Positions 8,782-17,218 of a stretch of DNA of 64,000 nt are shown here, piece after piece. The stretch lies in NCBI GenBank assembly GCA_024233135.1, contig JACKPZ010000006.1, positions 124,001 to 188,000 on the forward strand. Direction: 5' to 3'. Source of the stretch: Akkermansiaceae bacterium (GTDB taxonomy: Bacteria; Verrucomicrobiota; Verrucomicrobiia; Verrucomicrobiales; Akkermansiaceae). The notes beneath the pieces are model-generated. The model ran no database searches. It saw nothing but the letters and a program-made list of their open reading frames with translations, and was not told where the DNA came from. The stretch's first letter is position 1, and each line of letters opens with the position of its first letter. A program made the position numbers and the translations under genes.

Positions 8782-9519
8782 TCAACGGCCGATGGTGAAC
8801 CCGTTGGATTCCAGAGCTTTCCGCAGGCTTCTCAGGAGGTCCACGGAGGCGGGGCCGTCGCCGTGAACGCAGAGAGTTTTAGCCGGGAGGCAAATCCGTG
8901 GGCCGTTCCGTGTCCGGACGCTGGACTCGCGGGCGATGTCGAGTGCCTGGGCGACCGCTTCGTCCGGGTTTTCGATCACCGCGTCGGGCTCCGAACGGGG
9001 CACCAATGAGCCGTCGGGCAGGTAGCGGCGGTCCGCGAAACCCTCGGCAACGAATTCCAGTCCCGCTGTCCGGGCTGCCGCTTCGAGACATCCCGCCGGC
9101 GGACCGAAGAGCGCCGCTTCCGGAAACACCGAGCGAGCCGCCTCCGCCACCGCGGCGGCGAGGTTCGGTGATCGGTCCGCTTGGTTGTAGAGCGCGCCGT
9201 GAGGTTTCACATGGTTCACATCGGCTCCCTCGCCTCGGGCGATTTCGCGGAAACTCCGGAGTTGGTTCTCCACCATTTCCCGCACCTGCTCCGACGGCAG
9301 GTCCAGCGGCCGCCGGCCGAAATGTTCCCGGTCTTCGTAGCCCGGATGCGCGCCGATCGAAACTCCCGCCGCCATCGCCAGCCGGATGCCCGTCCGCATC
9401 GTGTCCGCGTTTCCCGCGTGGCCGCCGCATGCGATGTTCGCCGAACTCACCAACGCCATCAGCGCCGCGTCGTCCGGTCCGCCTTCGCCGAGGTCGGCGT
9501 TGAGATCGATGCGCTTCAT
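8782..9519 (-). CDS. pxpA: 5-oxoprolinase subunit A (LamB/YcsF family)
   Basis: A 245-residue LamB/YcsF protein. Landmarks are RIDLNADLGEG at the N-terminus, SSANIACGGHAGN near 28-40, IGAHPGYEDREHFGRR near 55-70, and HVKPHGALYN near 105. With PxpB and PxpC it forms the ATP-dependent prokaryotic 5-oxoprolinase, which opens pyroglutamate, a damage product of glutamine, to glutamate. The ATG at 9519 overlaps the stop of the fused pxpBC gene by four bases, so the two are translationally coupled. Confidence 0.93.
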   Translation of the reverse strand: MKRIDLNADLGEGGPDDAALMALVSSANIACGGHAGNADTMRTGIRLAMAAGVSIGAHPGYEDREHFGRRPLDLPSEQVREMVENQLRSFREIARGEGADVNHVKPHGALYNQADRSPNLAAAVAEAARSVFPEAALFGPPAGCLEAAARTAGLEFVAEGFADRRYLPDGSLVPRSEPDAVIENPDEAVAQALDIARESSVRTRNGPRICLPAKTLCVHGDGPASVDLLRSLRKALESNGFTIGR

Positions 9520-11114
9520 GGTTTCGTGTGAAACGAGAGTCCCGTCCGCAACAGGGCGAGTTCGCGCTGAAGTTCCTCCCATGCGTCGCGGGCTTCTTCG
9601 AGGGTGACCTGGCGGAAACGCAGCGCGGTGCCCGGCCACGCGCGGCCGAGCGCCGGCAGGTCGGCGGAAACGACATGCGCGATCTGCGGGTAGCCGCCGA
9701 GCGTTTGGCGCTCCGCCAGCAGGATGATCGGCGTGCCGTCGGGCGGTACCTGGATCGACCCGGCGACGACCGGTTGCGACGTCATCTCGCGCGCGCCGGC
9801 GGTGAGTTTCGGCCCGTCGAGCCGCAGGCCCATGCGGTCGGACATCGCGCCGATCTGATAGGTGGCATGGAGCAGGATCTCGAACGCCTCGTCCGCGAAC
9901 CACGCCGCCTGCATGCCGGGAAGGACGCGGATTTCCAGCGGCATGTCCGGGCGCGGAGCCCGCGGCCAGCCGACTTTCCAGTCCGCGCTCGCAAGGTCGT
10001 TCTTCACCGCTCCGACCGGCAGGCGGTCGCCCGGCGCGATGGTCCGGCCTTGGAGTCCTCCGAAACCCGCGCGCACATCTGTCGACCGGCTGCCGAGCTG
10101 GGACGGGATGCCGAAGCCGCCGTCCACCGCGAGATAACCCCGAACAGCAGCGGGAGGCCGGCCGAGATCGAGCGTTTCTCCGGCCGCGATGCGCACCGGG
10201 CGTCCGCCATCGTTCCAGCCGGTCCACGCCACCCGGGTGCTTTCGTGAAACAAGAGCTTCGGCCCGCGCAGGCAGCATTCGAGCACGGCGGTGTCCTCCG
10301 GGTTTCCCAACAACAGGTTCGCCACCCGCGCGGAGACCGGATCGGCCGCGCCGCCGGGCGAGACGCCCGCGTGTTGGAAACCGGGTCGCCCGAGGTCCTC
10401 GATCACGCACAGACCTCCGGGATCGAGCACTTCGCAGGAGCCGTGCATCGGGGTGTCTTCCGCAATGTCCACGCGCGGTGGGGAATCCGTCGGAACGAAG
10501 CGCACGCGGTCTCCCGCCTTCAGCAGGGACGGCTCGTCGCGCCCGGGGTCGAACAAGAGCGCCGGGGTCCGGCCGAGCACCCACCAGCCGCCCGGCGAGT
10601 CGAATGGATAGATGCCCGCCTGCCCGCCGGCGATCGCCACCGATCCGGCTTCGACTTTTCCAGGGCTCGCCTTGCGGCCGATCCGCAATTGCTCCGGCAG
10701 TCCCGTTAGATACGGAAAGCCGGGCGAGAAACCGATCGCCGCCACCTGATAGGAAGCGCCGCTGTGGAGGGCGGCGATTTCATCCGGACTCCGGCCGAGA
10801 CGTTCCGCGACTTCCTCCAGATCGGTGCCGCCGTAGGCCACGGGGATTTCCACCACTTTGGCAGCCGTGGCCGCGGCGCCGCCGAATGCCTCTGGCGGAG
10901 CCAGCGCCTGGAGACGTTCGAGCACCTCCTCGCCATCGGCGGGGTCGAAGTGCACGGCCACCGTTTCGTAGGCGGTGACCACATCGGTCATGCCGGGGAT
11001 GGGCTCGGATTCGAGCAGGCGCGCCATGCGCAGCACGGCCTCGCGGCGGTCGATCCGCCCCCCGTCGAGGGGTTCGAACAACCACGCGGAGTCGCCGAGC
11101 GCGCACCATGCCAT
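9516..11114 (-). CDS. pxpBC: Fused 5-oxoprolinase subunits B and C
   Basis: A 532-residue fusion. Residues 1 to about 215 are PxpB/KipI-like (allophanate hydrolase subunit 1 fold), with the signature GFSPGFPYLTGLP near 145 and a Gly-rich SVAIAGGQAGIYPFDSPGGW segment near 175. Residues from about 235 on are PxpC/KipA-like (subunit 2), with DPGGLCVIEDLGRPGFQHAG and SPGGAADPVSARVANLLLGN. In E. coli these are two proteins acting with PxpA; fusion guarantees equal amounts. The reaction is pyroglutamate plus ATP to glutamate. Directly coupled to pxpA downstream. Fused forms are known in several bacteria. Confidence 0.92.
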   Translation of the reverse strand: MAWCALGDSAWLFEPLDGGRIDRREAVLRMARLLESEPIPGMTDVVTAYETVAVHFDPADGEEVLERLQALAPPEAFGGAAATAAKVVEIPVAYGGTDLEEVAERLGRSPDEIAALHSGASYQVAAIGFSPGFPYLTGLPEQLRIGRKASPGKVEAGSVAIAGGQAGIYPFDSPGGWWVLGRTPALLFDPGRDEPSLLKAGDRVRFVPTDSPPRVDIAEDTPMHGSCEVLDPGGLCVIEDLGRPGFQHAGVSPGGAADPVSARVANLLLGNPEDTAVLECCLRGPKLLFHESTRVAWTGWNDGGRPVRIAAGETLDLGRPPAAVRGYLAVDGGFGIPSQLGSRSTDVRAGFGGLQGRTIAPGDRLPVGAVKNDLASADWKVGWPRAPRPDMPLEIRVLPGMQAAWFADEAFEILLHATYQIGAMSDRMGLRLDGPKLTAGAREMTSQPVVAGSIQVPPDGTPIILLAERQTLGGYPQIAHVVSADLPALGRAWPGTALRFRQVTLEEARDAWEELQRELALLRTGLSFHTKP

Positions 11115-11146
11115 GCGGCGGATGATCCGTCAGCCGGCGCGGGCGA

Positions 11147-12145
11147 TCAAGGATCGAGCGCGCCTGACTCGCCCGCGGGTTTCGCGTCGATGGATTTGAA
11201 CAAGCGGAACAGGTCGCTGTCCGAGGTGAGCACCGCGGTGGTGTCCGTGGACAGCGTCTTCTTGTAGGTGTCCAGCGTGCGGGTGAAGAGATAGAAATCC
11301 GCCGCCTCCGGGCTCGAGTTGTAGGCAGCGGAGTAGATCGCGGTGGCCTCGGCATCCGCCTTGCCCATGATCTCCTGCTCGGTGCGGTAGGCTCCGGACT
11401 CGATCTCCAACAGATCCTTCTCCTTGCGGCCGATGATCTTGGCCGCCTCGCCCGCGCCTTCGGAGCGGAAGCGCTCGGCGATCTGCATGCGCTCGGAAAT
11501 CATCCGCGCGTAGATCTTCTCGACGACCACCTGCTTGTAGTGGATGCGCTTGAAGCGGACGTCGATGAGTTCGATGCCCCACTCGGCGGCCTTCGGTTTC
11601 GAAAGCTGCAGGATCTGGTGGGCGAGCGCGTTGCGGCCGAGGCGGATCGGCGGGAGCTTGCCGAGCGAGGCGTCGGCCGCGACGAGCGCTTCGTCGCGCT
11701 CCGGTTCGCGCTCCTTGTCGTTGCGGATCAGCTCGATGAGGTCGTGGCGGGCGACGACCTTCTGGGTGTCGCTGCCGATGGCGTCGTTGAGGCGGGAGAG
11801 CGCGCTGCGTTCGTTGCGCAGGCTCTTGTAGTATTGCAGCGGGTCGGTGATCCGCCAGCGGGCGAAGGTATCGACGGTGACGTAGAGCTTGTCGCGCGTC
11901 TGCATCTCGATGCCCGGGCCGTCCCACTGCAGCGTGCGTTTCTCGATGCGGTTGACGGTTTGCACGAAGGGCACTTTGAAATGCAGGCCCGCTTCGTTTT
12001 TCGCGGGGTCCGAATTGATCGGCTGCCCGACGGGTTTGCCGAACTGGGTGATGAAGACCTGCTCGGTTTGATCGACCACGTAGAGGCCGTTGGAAACGAT
12101 GATCAGCGCGAAAAGGCCGACGACGATGACGAGAACGGATTTCAT
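11147..12145 (-). CDS. hflC: HflC, SPFH-domain membrane protein
   Basis: A 332-residue SPFH/band-7 protein that with HflK forms a large inner-membrane complex around the FtsH protease and limits FtsH access to membrane substrates. One N-terminal signal anchor (residues 3-22), the SPFH domain (VDQTEQVFITQFGKPVG onward) and a long C-terminal coiled-coil rich in Ala/Glu. The start at ATG 12145 gives the normal length and puts the anchor at the N-terminus; the open frame upstream runs into hflK. It follows hflK by 19 bases, the usual hflK-hflC order. The ftsH gene is not nearby. Confidence 0.92.
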   Translation of the reverse strand: MKSVLVIVVGLFALIIVSNGLYVVDQTEQVFITQFGKPVGQPINSDPAKNEAGLHFKVPFVQTVNRIEKRTLQWDGPGIEMQTRDKLYVTVDTFARWRITDPLQYYKSLRNERSALSRLNDAIGSDTQKVVARHDLIELIRNDKEREPERDEALVAADASLGKLPPIRLGRNALAHQILQLSKPKAAEWGIELIDVRFKRIHYKQVVVEKIYARMISERMQIAERFRSEGAGEAAKIIGRKEKDLLEIESGAYRTEQEIMGKADAEATAIYSAAYNSSPEAADFYLFTRTLDTYKKTLSTDTTAVLTSDSDLFRLFKSIDAKPAGESGALDP

Positions 12146-12164
12146 GACGAAAACGGGGTGTCTG

Positions 12165-13130
12165 CTATTGGCCGAGGTTGAGCAGCGGCAGGAGTTGTTT
12201 GGCATCCTCGTCGAGGATGATCTTGGACTTCAGTTTCGGCAGCACTTCGGCCATCGATTCCAGATAGAGCCGCTGTTTGGTGATCTCGGGCGCCTTGCGG
12301 TACTCGGCGAGAAGTTCCTCGAATCGCGCGACGTCGCCTTTCGCCTCGTTCACGCGCCGCAGCGCGTAGCCTTCGGCGGCGGAGATCCGCTGGTCGGCCT
12401 CGCCGCGGGCCTTCGGAATCACCCGGTTGTATTCGCCGTTCGCCTGGTTGACGAGCGTCTCGCGGTCCTGCTGCGCCTGGTTCACCTCCTCGAACGACCG
12501 CTGCACCGGCCGCGGCGGATGGACGGCCATCAACTGCAGCTGGTCCGCCGAAACCCCGAGCTGCATCAGTTCGATCATCTCGCGCAGTTTCGCCAGCGCC
12601 TCGACCTCGATGCCGCTGCGGCCGATCGTGAGCACCTCGTCCACCGTGCGGTCGCCGATGACCTCGCGCATCGCGCTTTCCGACAGGTCGCGGATCGTCG
12701 GCGCCGGGTCGCGAAGGTTGAAGAGGAAGTCGGACGGCGAGGTGATGGTGTATTGCACGATCCACTCGACCTGCGCGGTGTTCAGGTCGCCGGTGACCAT
12801 GTCGCGTTCGGCATCCGGCTCGGTGCCGATCTGGTCCGGGTTGCTCGCACCCGGTGTGCCGAAGCCGAACTCGAGTTTCAACTGGCGTTTCACCGGCACG
12901 ATCGTCGCCGTGTCCATGCCGAAGGGCAGCTTGAAGTGCAATCCCGGCTCCTGCGTGGAAACATAGCGGCCGAATCTCTGCACCACCGCCACCGATTCCG
13001 GGCTCACGGTGTAGTAGGACGACAGGACGCCGACCACGGCGAGGATGCCCAGCGGCACCAGCAGCAGCACCTTGGGCGTGATGTTCCAATTCGGTTTCTC
13101 AAAGGTGAATGTGCCGTCGGATTTCTTCAT
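12165..13130 (-). CDS. hflK: HflK, SPFH-domain membrane protein
   Basis: A 321-residue partner of HflC. After a short cytoplasmic stretch comes one transmembrane segment (about residues 20-40, PKVLLLVPLGILAVVGVL), then the SPFH domain (ESVAVVQRFGRYVSTQEPGLHFKLPFG is split here between residues 45 and 72) and a coiled-coil with NQANGEYNRVIPKARGEAD, typical of HflK. The start at ATG 13130 was preferred over 13226 because the longer frame reads through the divergent promoter region shared with the CorA-like gene. Same operon as hflC. Confidence 0.92.
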   Translation of the reverse strand: MKKSDGTFTFEKPNWNITPKVLLLVPLGILAVVGVLSSYYTVSPESVAVVQRFGRYVSTQEPGLHFKLPFGMDTATIVPVKRQLKLEFGFGTPGASNPDQIGTEPDAERDMVTGDLNTAQVEWIVQYTITSPSDFLFNLRDPAPTIRDLSESAMREVIGDRTVDEVLTIGRSGIEVEALAKLREMIELMQLGVSADQLQLMAVHPPRPVQRSFEEVNQAQQDRETLVNQANGEYNRVIPKARGEADQRISAAEGYALRRVNEAKGDVARFEELLAEYRKAPEITKQRLYLESMAEVLPKLKSKIILDEDAKQLLPLLNLGQ

Positions 13131-13224
13131 GGCGGCGGGGAGTCTCCGCAAGCCGGGCCGCGAACTCAAGCACGGGTCGGGTTTTCCGCTTCCCGCCGGT
13201 CTCCCGCCGCCTACCATCGCGGCC

Positions 13225-14001
13225 ATGGCGAAGACCGAAACGCTGAAACTTCCCGGTCATTTCCAGCTCGAGCCGGAGCTGCTCGAACAGCTCAGCAACC
13301 GGCCGGGGCACCAGCGCTGCGTCGAGGGGGCGGGGGAGTTGCTGCTCGTCGTCCACGAGGTGCCGAAGCCGCGGGTGCCGGAGCGCGAAGCGATGTTTTT
13401 CTGGAAACGCCATGACGGCTCGTGGTTCCAATCCGGTGGGCCGGGATTGGGCGGGCTGTCCGATCTGTTGGACCGCTACGAGAAGGTCATCGACGGTCAT
13501 GAGGAGGTCGTGGACGAGGCCGAGGAAGCCGAGGTGATCTTCTCCATTCTCCGTCACTCGGGGCCGCTCTGCCGTTCGACCCGCAACCTCGTTTCCGCAC
13601 TCGAACAAGTGCTTTCCATCGACCCGGACGACCGCGAGATCCGCGGGTTGCGCGACCGCGCGCGGGAAATCGAACGCGCCGCGGACCTGCTCAACAACGA
13701 CGGCCGCATGGCACTCGAGTTCTGGCGGGCCGAGCGGGCCGAGGAGCACGCGCTGTCCGGCGCGCGGCTCAACCGCATCGCCTTCCGCCTCAACCTGCTC
13801 GCCGGATTCTTCCTGCCGCTCGTCGCACTCGGCGGCTTGTTCGGGATGAACGTGGACCTTCCGCAGTTCATCAAGCACCTGTTCTGGGGCATCGTGTTTC
13901 TCGGCCTCGCCATCGGTGGCGTGCTGCTGTGGCTGGTGGGCCGGAACACGGGACGCGGCTCGGACTACGACGGCGAGTTTCCGGATGACGATGAGCTCTA
14001 A
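13225..14001 (+). CDS. CorA-like divalent cation transporter family protein
   Basis: A 258-residue protein with a soluble, largely helical N-terminal part of about 190 residues and two C-terminal membrane helices. At the end of the first helix is GLFGMNVDLP, the GMN signature of the CorA/Mrs2 superfamily that forms the ion selectivity loop, here lacking the usual preceding Tyr. Shorter than classical CorA (about 316 residues), so it may be a divergent member. Likely role: magnesium or another divalent cation across the inner membrane. The ATG at 13225 leaves a 94-base divergent gap with hflK. It is followed after five bases by the Imm-5-like gene, an apparent two-gene operon. Confidence 0.75.
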   Translation: MAKTETLKLPGHFQLEPELLEQLSNRPGHQRCVEGAGELLLVVHEVPKPRVPEREAMFFWKRHDGSWFQSGGPGLGGLSDLLDRYEKVIDGHEEVVDEAEEAEVIFSILRHSGPLCRSTRNLVSALEQVLSIDPDDREIRGLRDRAREIERAADLLNNDGRMALEFWRAERAEEHALSGARLNRIAFRLNLLAGFFLPLVALGGLFGMNVDLPQFIKHLFWGIVFLGLAIGGVLLWLVGRNTGRGSDYDGEFPDDDEL

Positions 14002-14006
14002 CCTCC

Positions 14007-14486
14007 ATGCGCGACCCGCGTTTCATCGCCGCCCACCGCGGTGGCTTGTTAGGCAAGGGAGACCACCGGGCGCTCGCGTGCTGGGCCGCGGAGTGTGCGG
14101 AGAGGGTTCTTCCGTTGTTTGAGGCCGTTTCCTCCGACAGCCGGCCGCGGGAGGCGATCGCGACGGCCCGTCGCTGGGCGGAGGGAGACGCGACGGTCGG
14201 CGAGGCGCGGAAGGCCTCGGTGGCCGCCCATGCCGCTGCGAGGGAAACGAAGGACCCGGCGGCGGTGGCGGCCGCCCGCGCGGCGGGGCATGCGGTGGCC
14301 ACGGCGCACATGGCGGACCACTCGCTGGGCGGGGCGCTTTACGCCATCCGCGCCATGCGATGCGCCGGCGTGGATCCGGAGGTGGAAACCGGGCGGCAGA
14401 TCGAACGGCTGCCCGCCCACCTGCGCGGCATGGTGCTCGACGGACTGGAAACGAAGGGCGCCATCGCCCGCGGACCTACTCGGTGA
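14007..14486 (+). CDS. Imm-5-like putative immunity protein
   Basis: A 159-residue all-helical protein. The opening MRDPRFIAAHRGGLLGKGDH followed by AlaCys/TrpAla-rich helices with ARRWAEGD and a conserved HMADHSLGGALYAIRA resembles proteins annotated as putative immunity proteins of the Imm-5-like domain group. Members are often found as single genes without a toxin; their biochemical role is not established. No polymorphic toxin is encoded nearby. It follows the CorA-like gene by five bases, and its last 11 bases overlap the 3' end of the convergent glutaminyl cyclase gene. Assignment rests on recognition of the N-terminal motif, so confidence in the family is moderate. Confidence 0.65.
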   Translation: MRDPRFIAAHRGGLLGKGDHRALACWAAECAERVLPLFEAVSSDSRPREAIATARRWAEGDATVGEARKASVAAHAAARETKDPAAVAAARAAGHAVATAHMADHSLGGALYAIRAMRCAGVDPEVETGRQIERLPAHLRGMVLDGLETKGAIARGPTR

Positions 14487-15222
14487 TCTCCACCTCGAAC
14501 ATCCTCGGCCAGAGCTTGCCGGTGATCCAGAAGCGTCCGGTCTTCTTGTCGAGCGCGATGCCGTTGAGCACCTCCGCGCGGTGCGGCGGCGGGAGTTGCT
14601 TGCGGAGCGCGGAGCAATCGAGCCAGCCGGTGACATTGCCGTTGTCCGGCGAGATGCGCGCGATGCGGTCGGTCTGATAGATGTTGGCGTAAATGCCGGC
14701 GGGCGTGAATTCGAGCTCGTTGATCTCCTCGACAGTCTTGCCGGAACTGGTGACCGCGAGTTCCCGCACGACCTTGAAACCATCGGGATCGATGAACCGG
14801 ATCACGTCCGAGCCATCGCTCATGATGAGGTGTTTGCCGTCATTGGTGAGGCCCCAGCCCTCGCCGTCGTATTTGTATTGGCGGAGGTATTTGAAGCTGT
14901 CCGGCTCGAAGACATAGGCGATGTGTTCCTGCCATGTGAGCACCCAAAGCTCGCCGTTGAGGATCGTGATGCCCTCGGCGAACACGGTGCGCGCCATCGG
15001 CCGCTTGCGGAGGACCCCGCCGGTCTTCGGGTCGACCTCGCGCAGGGTGGACGAGCCGTATCCGCCGCCACTCTCGAACATCCGGCCGTCGAGCAGTTCG
15101 AGGCCCTGGGTGTAACAATTCGCGTCGTGCTCCACGGTGGAGACGACCTTGAATCCGAGTTGCGAGGGTTTGCCGCAGGCGGCGAGAAGGGCGGCGGCGA
15201 GCGTGGGCAGCAAAAGTCTCAT
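14476..15222 (-). CDS. Glutaminyl-peptide cyclotransferase-like lipoprotein
   Basis: A 248-residue five-bladed beta-propeller of the plant/bacterial glutaminyl cyclase family, which converts N-terminal Gln of peptides or proteins to pyroglutamate. The N-terminus (MRLLLPTLAAALLAACGK) is a lipoprotein signal with a lipobox ending at Cys17. The mature part has YTQGLELLDGRMFESGGGYG, AEGITILNGELWVLTW and DGEGWGLTNDGKHLIMSDG, all typical of the family. Start chosen at ATG 15222, which overlaps the rsmA-Nudix stop by four bases (ATGA). A pyroglutamate-forming enzyme and the 5-oxoprolinase genes occur in the same 6 kb, although not in one operon. Confidence 0.9.
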   Translation of the reverse strand: MRLLLPTLAAALLAACGKPSQLGFKVVSTVEHDANCYTQGLELLDGRMFESGGGYGSSTLREVDPKTGGVLRKRPMARTVFAEGITILNGELWVLTWQEHIAYVFEPDSFKYLRQYKYDGEGWGLTNDGKHLIMSDGSDVIRFIDPDGFKVVRELAVTSSGKTVEEINELEFTPAGIYANIYQTDRIARISPDNGNVTGWLDCSALRKQLPPPHRAEVLNGIALDKKTGRFWITGKLWPRMFEVEITE

Positions 15223-16583
15223 GGAGCTTCGGAGCGGATGTGTTCTTGATAGAGCGACCAGCATTTCAGGAAACCGGGCGCGAAATCCCCGGGGCGGGAG
15301 CTGGTCCACGCGTCGATCTCGGCGACGGGAAACCACATTGCGGCTTCGACCTCGGCGGCCGGAAACCGCAGCGCGCCGGAATACTCTGTCCGATAGAGCC
15401 GCACGTGTTCCCAACCGGTTTCCTCGCAGCCGGCGATGCGGGCGATTTCCTCCGGAGCGGCGTCCACACGGATGCCCATTTCCTCGTCGAGTTCGCGGAT
15501 GGCGGCGCTCTCGTAGTCTTCGCCGGCGTCGAGGTGGCCGGAAACGCTGGAGTCCCAGACGGACGGATGCAGGTCCTTGAGGTGCGAGCGTTGTTGGAGC
15601 AGGACGTCGCCGCGCTTGTTGATGGCGAACACGTGCACCGCGCGGTGCAGCAGACCCTGCGCATGAACCTCGCCGCGGGTCCGCTGGCCGGTGACCACGT
15701 CGTTTTCATCCACCACGTCGAAGATCTCGGCGGACTTCTGCGGCAGGTCTTTCAGCGGATGGGGATCGCAGGAGCGGGTGATCTCGATCCACTGGCCGAG
15801 CGTGAGTTCCTCGGCGCGGGCGGTTTCGGGAACGCCGAGTTCCGCGGCGATGGCCGGCCAGTCGGTACCGTCGGGGAGTTGTTTCTTGAGCTGCTTGCGG
15901 CGCTGGGCGAAGCCGCGGCGCACGAGTTCGTCGAACAGGCGGCGGTCGAACACCGGCATGCCATCGACCCGCGGCGTCAGCACGGCCACGCTGGAATCGA
16001 TCGTCGGCCGCGGGTGGAACGCTTCGGGCGGCACCGTGCGCTGCGGCTCGACGATCCAATCGACCTGCGTGCGCAGGGTGAGGATGCCGTAGTCCTTGGT
16101 GCCGGGTTTGGCCGCGAGCCGGTCGATGACCTCTTTCTGCAGCATCACCACGGCGCGCTCGAAGGGCTGAGGGCGGGTGAGCAGGTTCTTCAGGATCGCC
16201 CCGCCGCTGGAGTAGGGGAGATTGCCGAGGAACTTGAGAGGCCGGTGTTGGAAAAGCACTCGGCGGTCGAACTTCGCGCCGTCCGCGTGATGGACCTCCA
16301 CCGTCGGGTCGCCGCGGAAGCGCTCGGCCAGCGCCGCGGCGAGACGGGCGTCGAACTCGATGAGGATCAGTTTCCGCACCCGCCCGACGAGATGGGTGGT
16401 GAGTGACCCGCAACCGGGACCCACTTCGACGACGGCGTCGTCCTCGTGGACGTCGAGCTGGGAAACGATCCAGCGCGCCATGTTCGGATCGGTGAGGAAA
16501 TTCTGCCCGAGTTGTTTGCTCGGCAGCACACCCGCATGATCGAGGATCTCCTTGATTTCCCTGCCCGTCATCGCGGGCTTCAT
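15219..16583 (-). CDS. rsmA: RsmA (KsgA) 16S rRNA dimethyltransferase fused to a Nudix hydrolase
   Basis: A 454-residue fusion. Residues 1 to about 275 are RsmA/KsgA, which dimethylates two adjacent adenosines near the 3' end of 16S rRNA: QLGQNFL near 24, SAM motif EVGPGCGSL at 53-61, and NLPYSSGGAIL at 121-131. Residues from about 285 on are a Nudix domain with a complete Nudix box, GHLDAGE then REL.EEMGI (349-371), and a YfcD/isopentenyl-diphosphate-isomerase-like lead-in (FDVVDENDVVTGQRTRGEVH). There is no stop or frameshift between the domains. The Nudix substrate is unknown; YfcD-type enzymes act on nucleotides or diphosphates. ATG 16583 is used; ATG 16571 is an alternative. No good ribosome binding site precedes either. 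Confidence 0.93.
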   Translation of the reverse strand: MKPAMTGREIKEILDHAGVLPSKQLGQNFLTDPNMARWIVSQLDVHEDDAVVEVGPGCGSLTTHLVGRVRKLILIEFDARLAAALAERFRGDPTVEVHHADGAKFDRRVLFQHRPLKFLGNLPYSSGGAILKNLLTRPQPFERAVVMLQKEVIDRLAAKPGTKDYGILTLRTQVDWIVEPQRTVPPEAFHPRPTIDSSVAVLTPRVDGMPVFDRRLFDELVRRGFAQRRKQLKKQLPDGTDWPAIAAELGVPETARAEELTLGQWIEITRSCDPHPLKDLPQKSAEIFDVVDENDVVTGQRTRGEVHAQGLLHRAVHVFAINKRGDVLLQQRSHLKDLHPSVWDSSVSGHLDAGEDYESAAIRELDEEMGIRVDAAPEEIARIAGCEETGWEHVRLYRTEYSGALRFPAAEVEAAMWFPVAEIDAWTSSRPGDFAPGFLKCWSLYQEHIRSEAP

Positions 16584-16687
16584 GGCCCATCGCGGCGGGG
16601 GGCGCAAGCCAAGGCACCTCATCGGCGCGATTCCATGCGGGAAAATGATCGTTGCCACCGGCCGCGCCCGGCGCTACGGCTCCCCGC

Positions 16688-17122
16688 ATGTCCATCACCG
16701 CCGAAGAGACCGCCGTGCTCGCCAAGACCCGCGAATTGTGCGCCGAGATCGCCAACGACCCGACCGTCAAGAGCCTCCAGGAGTCCGTCGAAACCTTCCT
16801 CAACGACGACTCCGCCCGGCTCCAATACCAGAGCGTGCACGAGCGCGGTGAGGAGCTTCACCAGAAGCAACACGCCGGGATCCAGCTCGGAGCCGCCGAG
16901 ATCCGCGAGTTCGAGGCCGCCCGCGACGCGCTGCTCGAAAACGAAGTGGCCCGCGGTTTCCTCGAAGCGCAGGAACAACTCACCAAGCTCCAGAAGCAGA
17001 TCAGCAAGTACGTCGGACTCACGCTTGAGCTCGGCCGCGTGCCGACCGACGAGGACCTCGCCGAGGCCGAGGGCGGCGGTTGCTGCGGTGGTGGCGGCGG
17101 CGGATGCGGCTGCTCGCACTGA
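16688..17122 (+). CDS. YlbF-family regulator-like protein with Gly/Cys tail
   Basis: A 144-residue, mostly alpha-helical protein matching the YlbF/YmcA group (LAKTRELCAEIANDP near 10-25, FEAARDALLENEVARGFLEAQEQL is split across about 75-98). In Bacillus, YlbF, YmcA and YaaT form a complex that carries iron-sulfur clusters and affects RNA processing and development. The end is unusual: after an acidic stretch the last 16 residues are almost only Gly and Cys with a final His (GGGCCGGGGGGCGCSH), giving four cysteines that could bind metal. ATG at 16688 starts the conserved part. A strong terminator follows. The gene is divergent from rsmA-Nudix with 104 bases between starts. Confidence 0.7.
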   Translation: MSITAEETAVLAKTRELCAEIANDPTVKSLQESVETFLNDDSARLQYQSVHERGEELHQKQHAGIQLGAAEIREFEAARDALLENEVARGFLEAQEQLTKLQKQISKYVGLTLELGRVPTDEDLAEAEGGGCCGGGGGGCGCSH

Positions 17123-17144
17123 GAATCGATTTCATCCCGAAGAG

Positions 17145-17180
17145 AACGGCGCGGTTGGATTCCCAACCGCGCCGTTTTCG
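17145..17180 (+). terminator. Intrinsic terminator after the YlbF-like gene
   Basis: A perfect 14-bp stem (17145-17158 with 17163-17176) around a four-base loop ATTC, followed by TTTT-containing sequence on the plus strand. It lies 22 bases after the YlbF-like stop and also separates that gene from the convergent nagB. Confidence 0.85.
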
Positions 17181-17218
17181 TGTCGAGGGGGACCGTGCTA
17201 CGGGTCCCGATTGCTATG

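Noticed and set aside
9520..10584. Long N-terminal extension of pxpA
   Set aside because: The extra 355 codons lie in an alternative frame of pxpBC. The true start overlaps the pxpBC stop by ATGA and begins with the conserved pxpA sequence.
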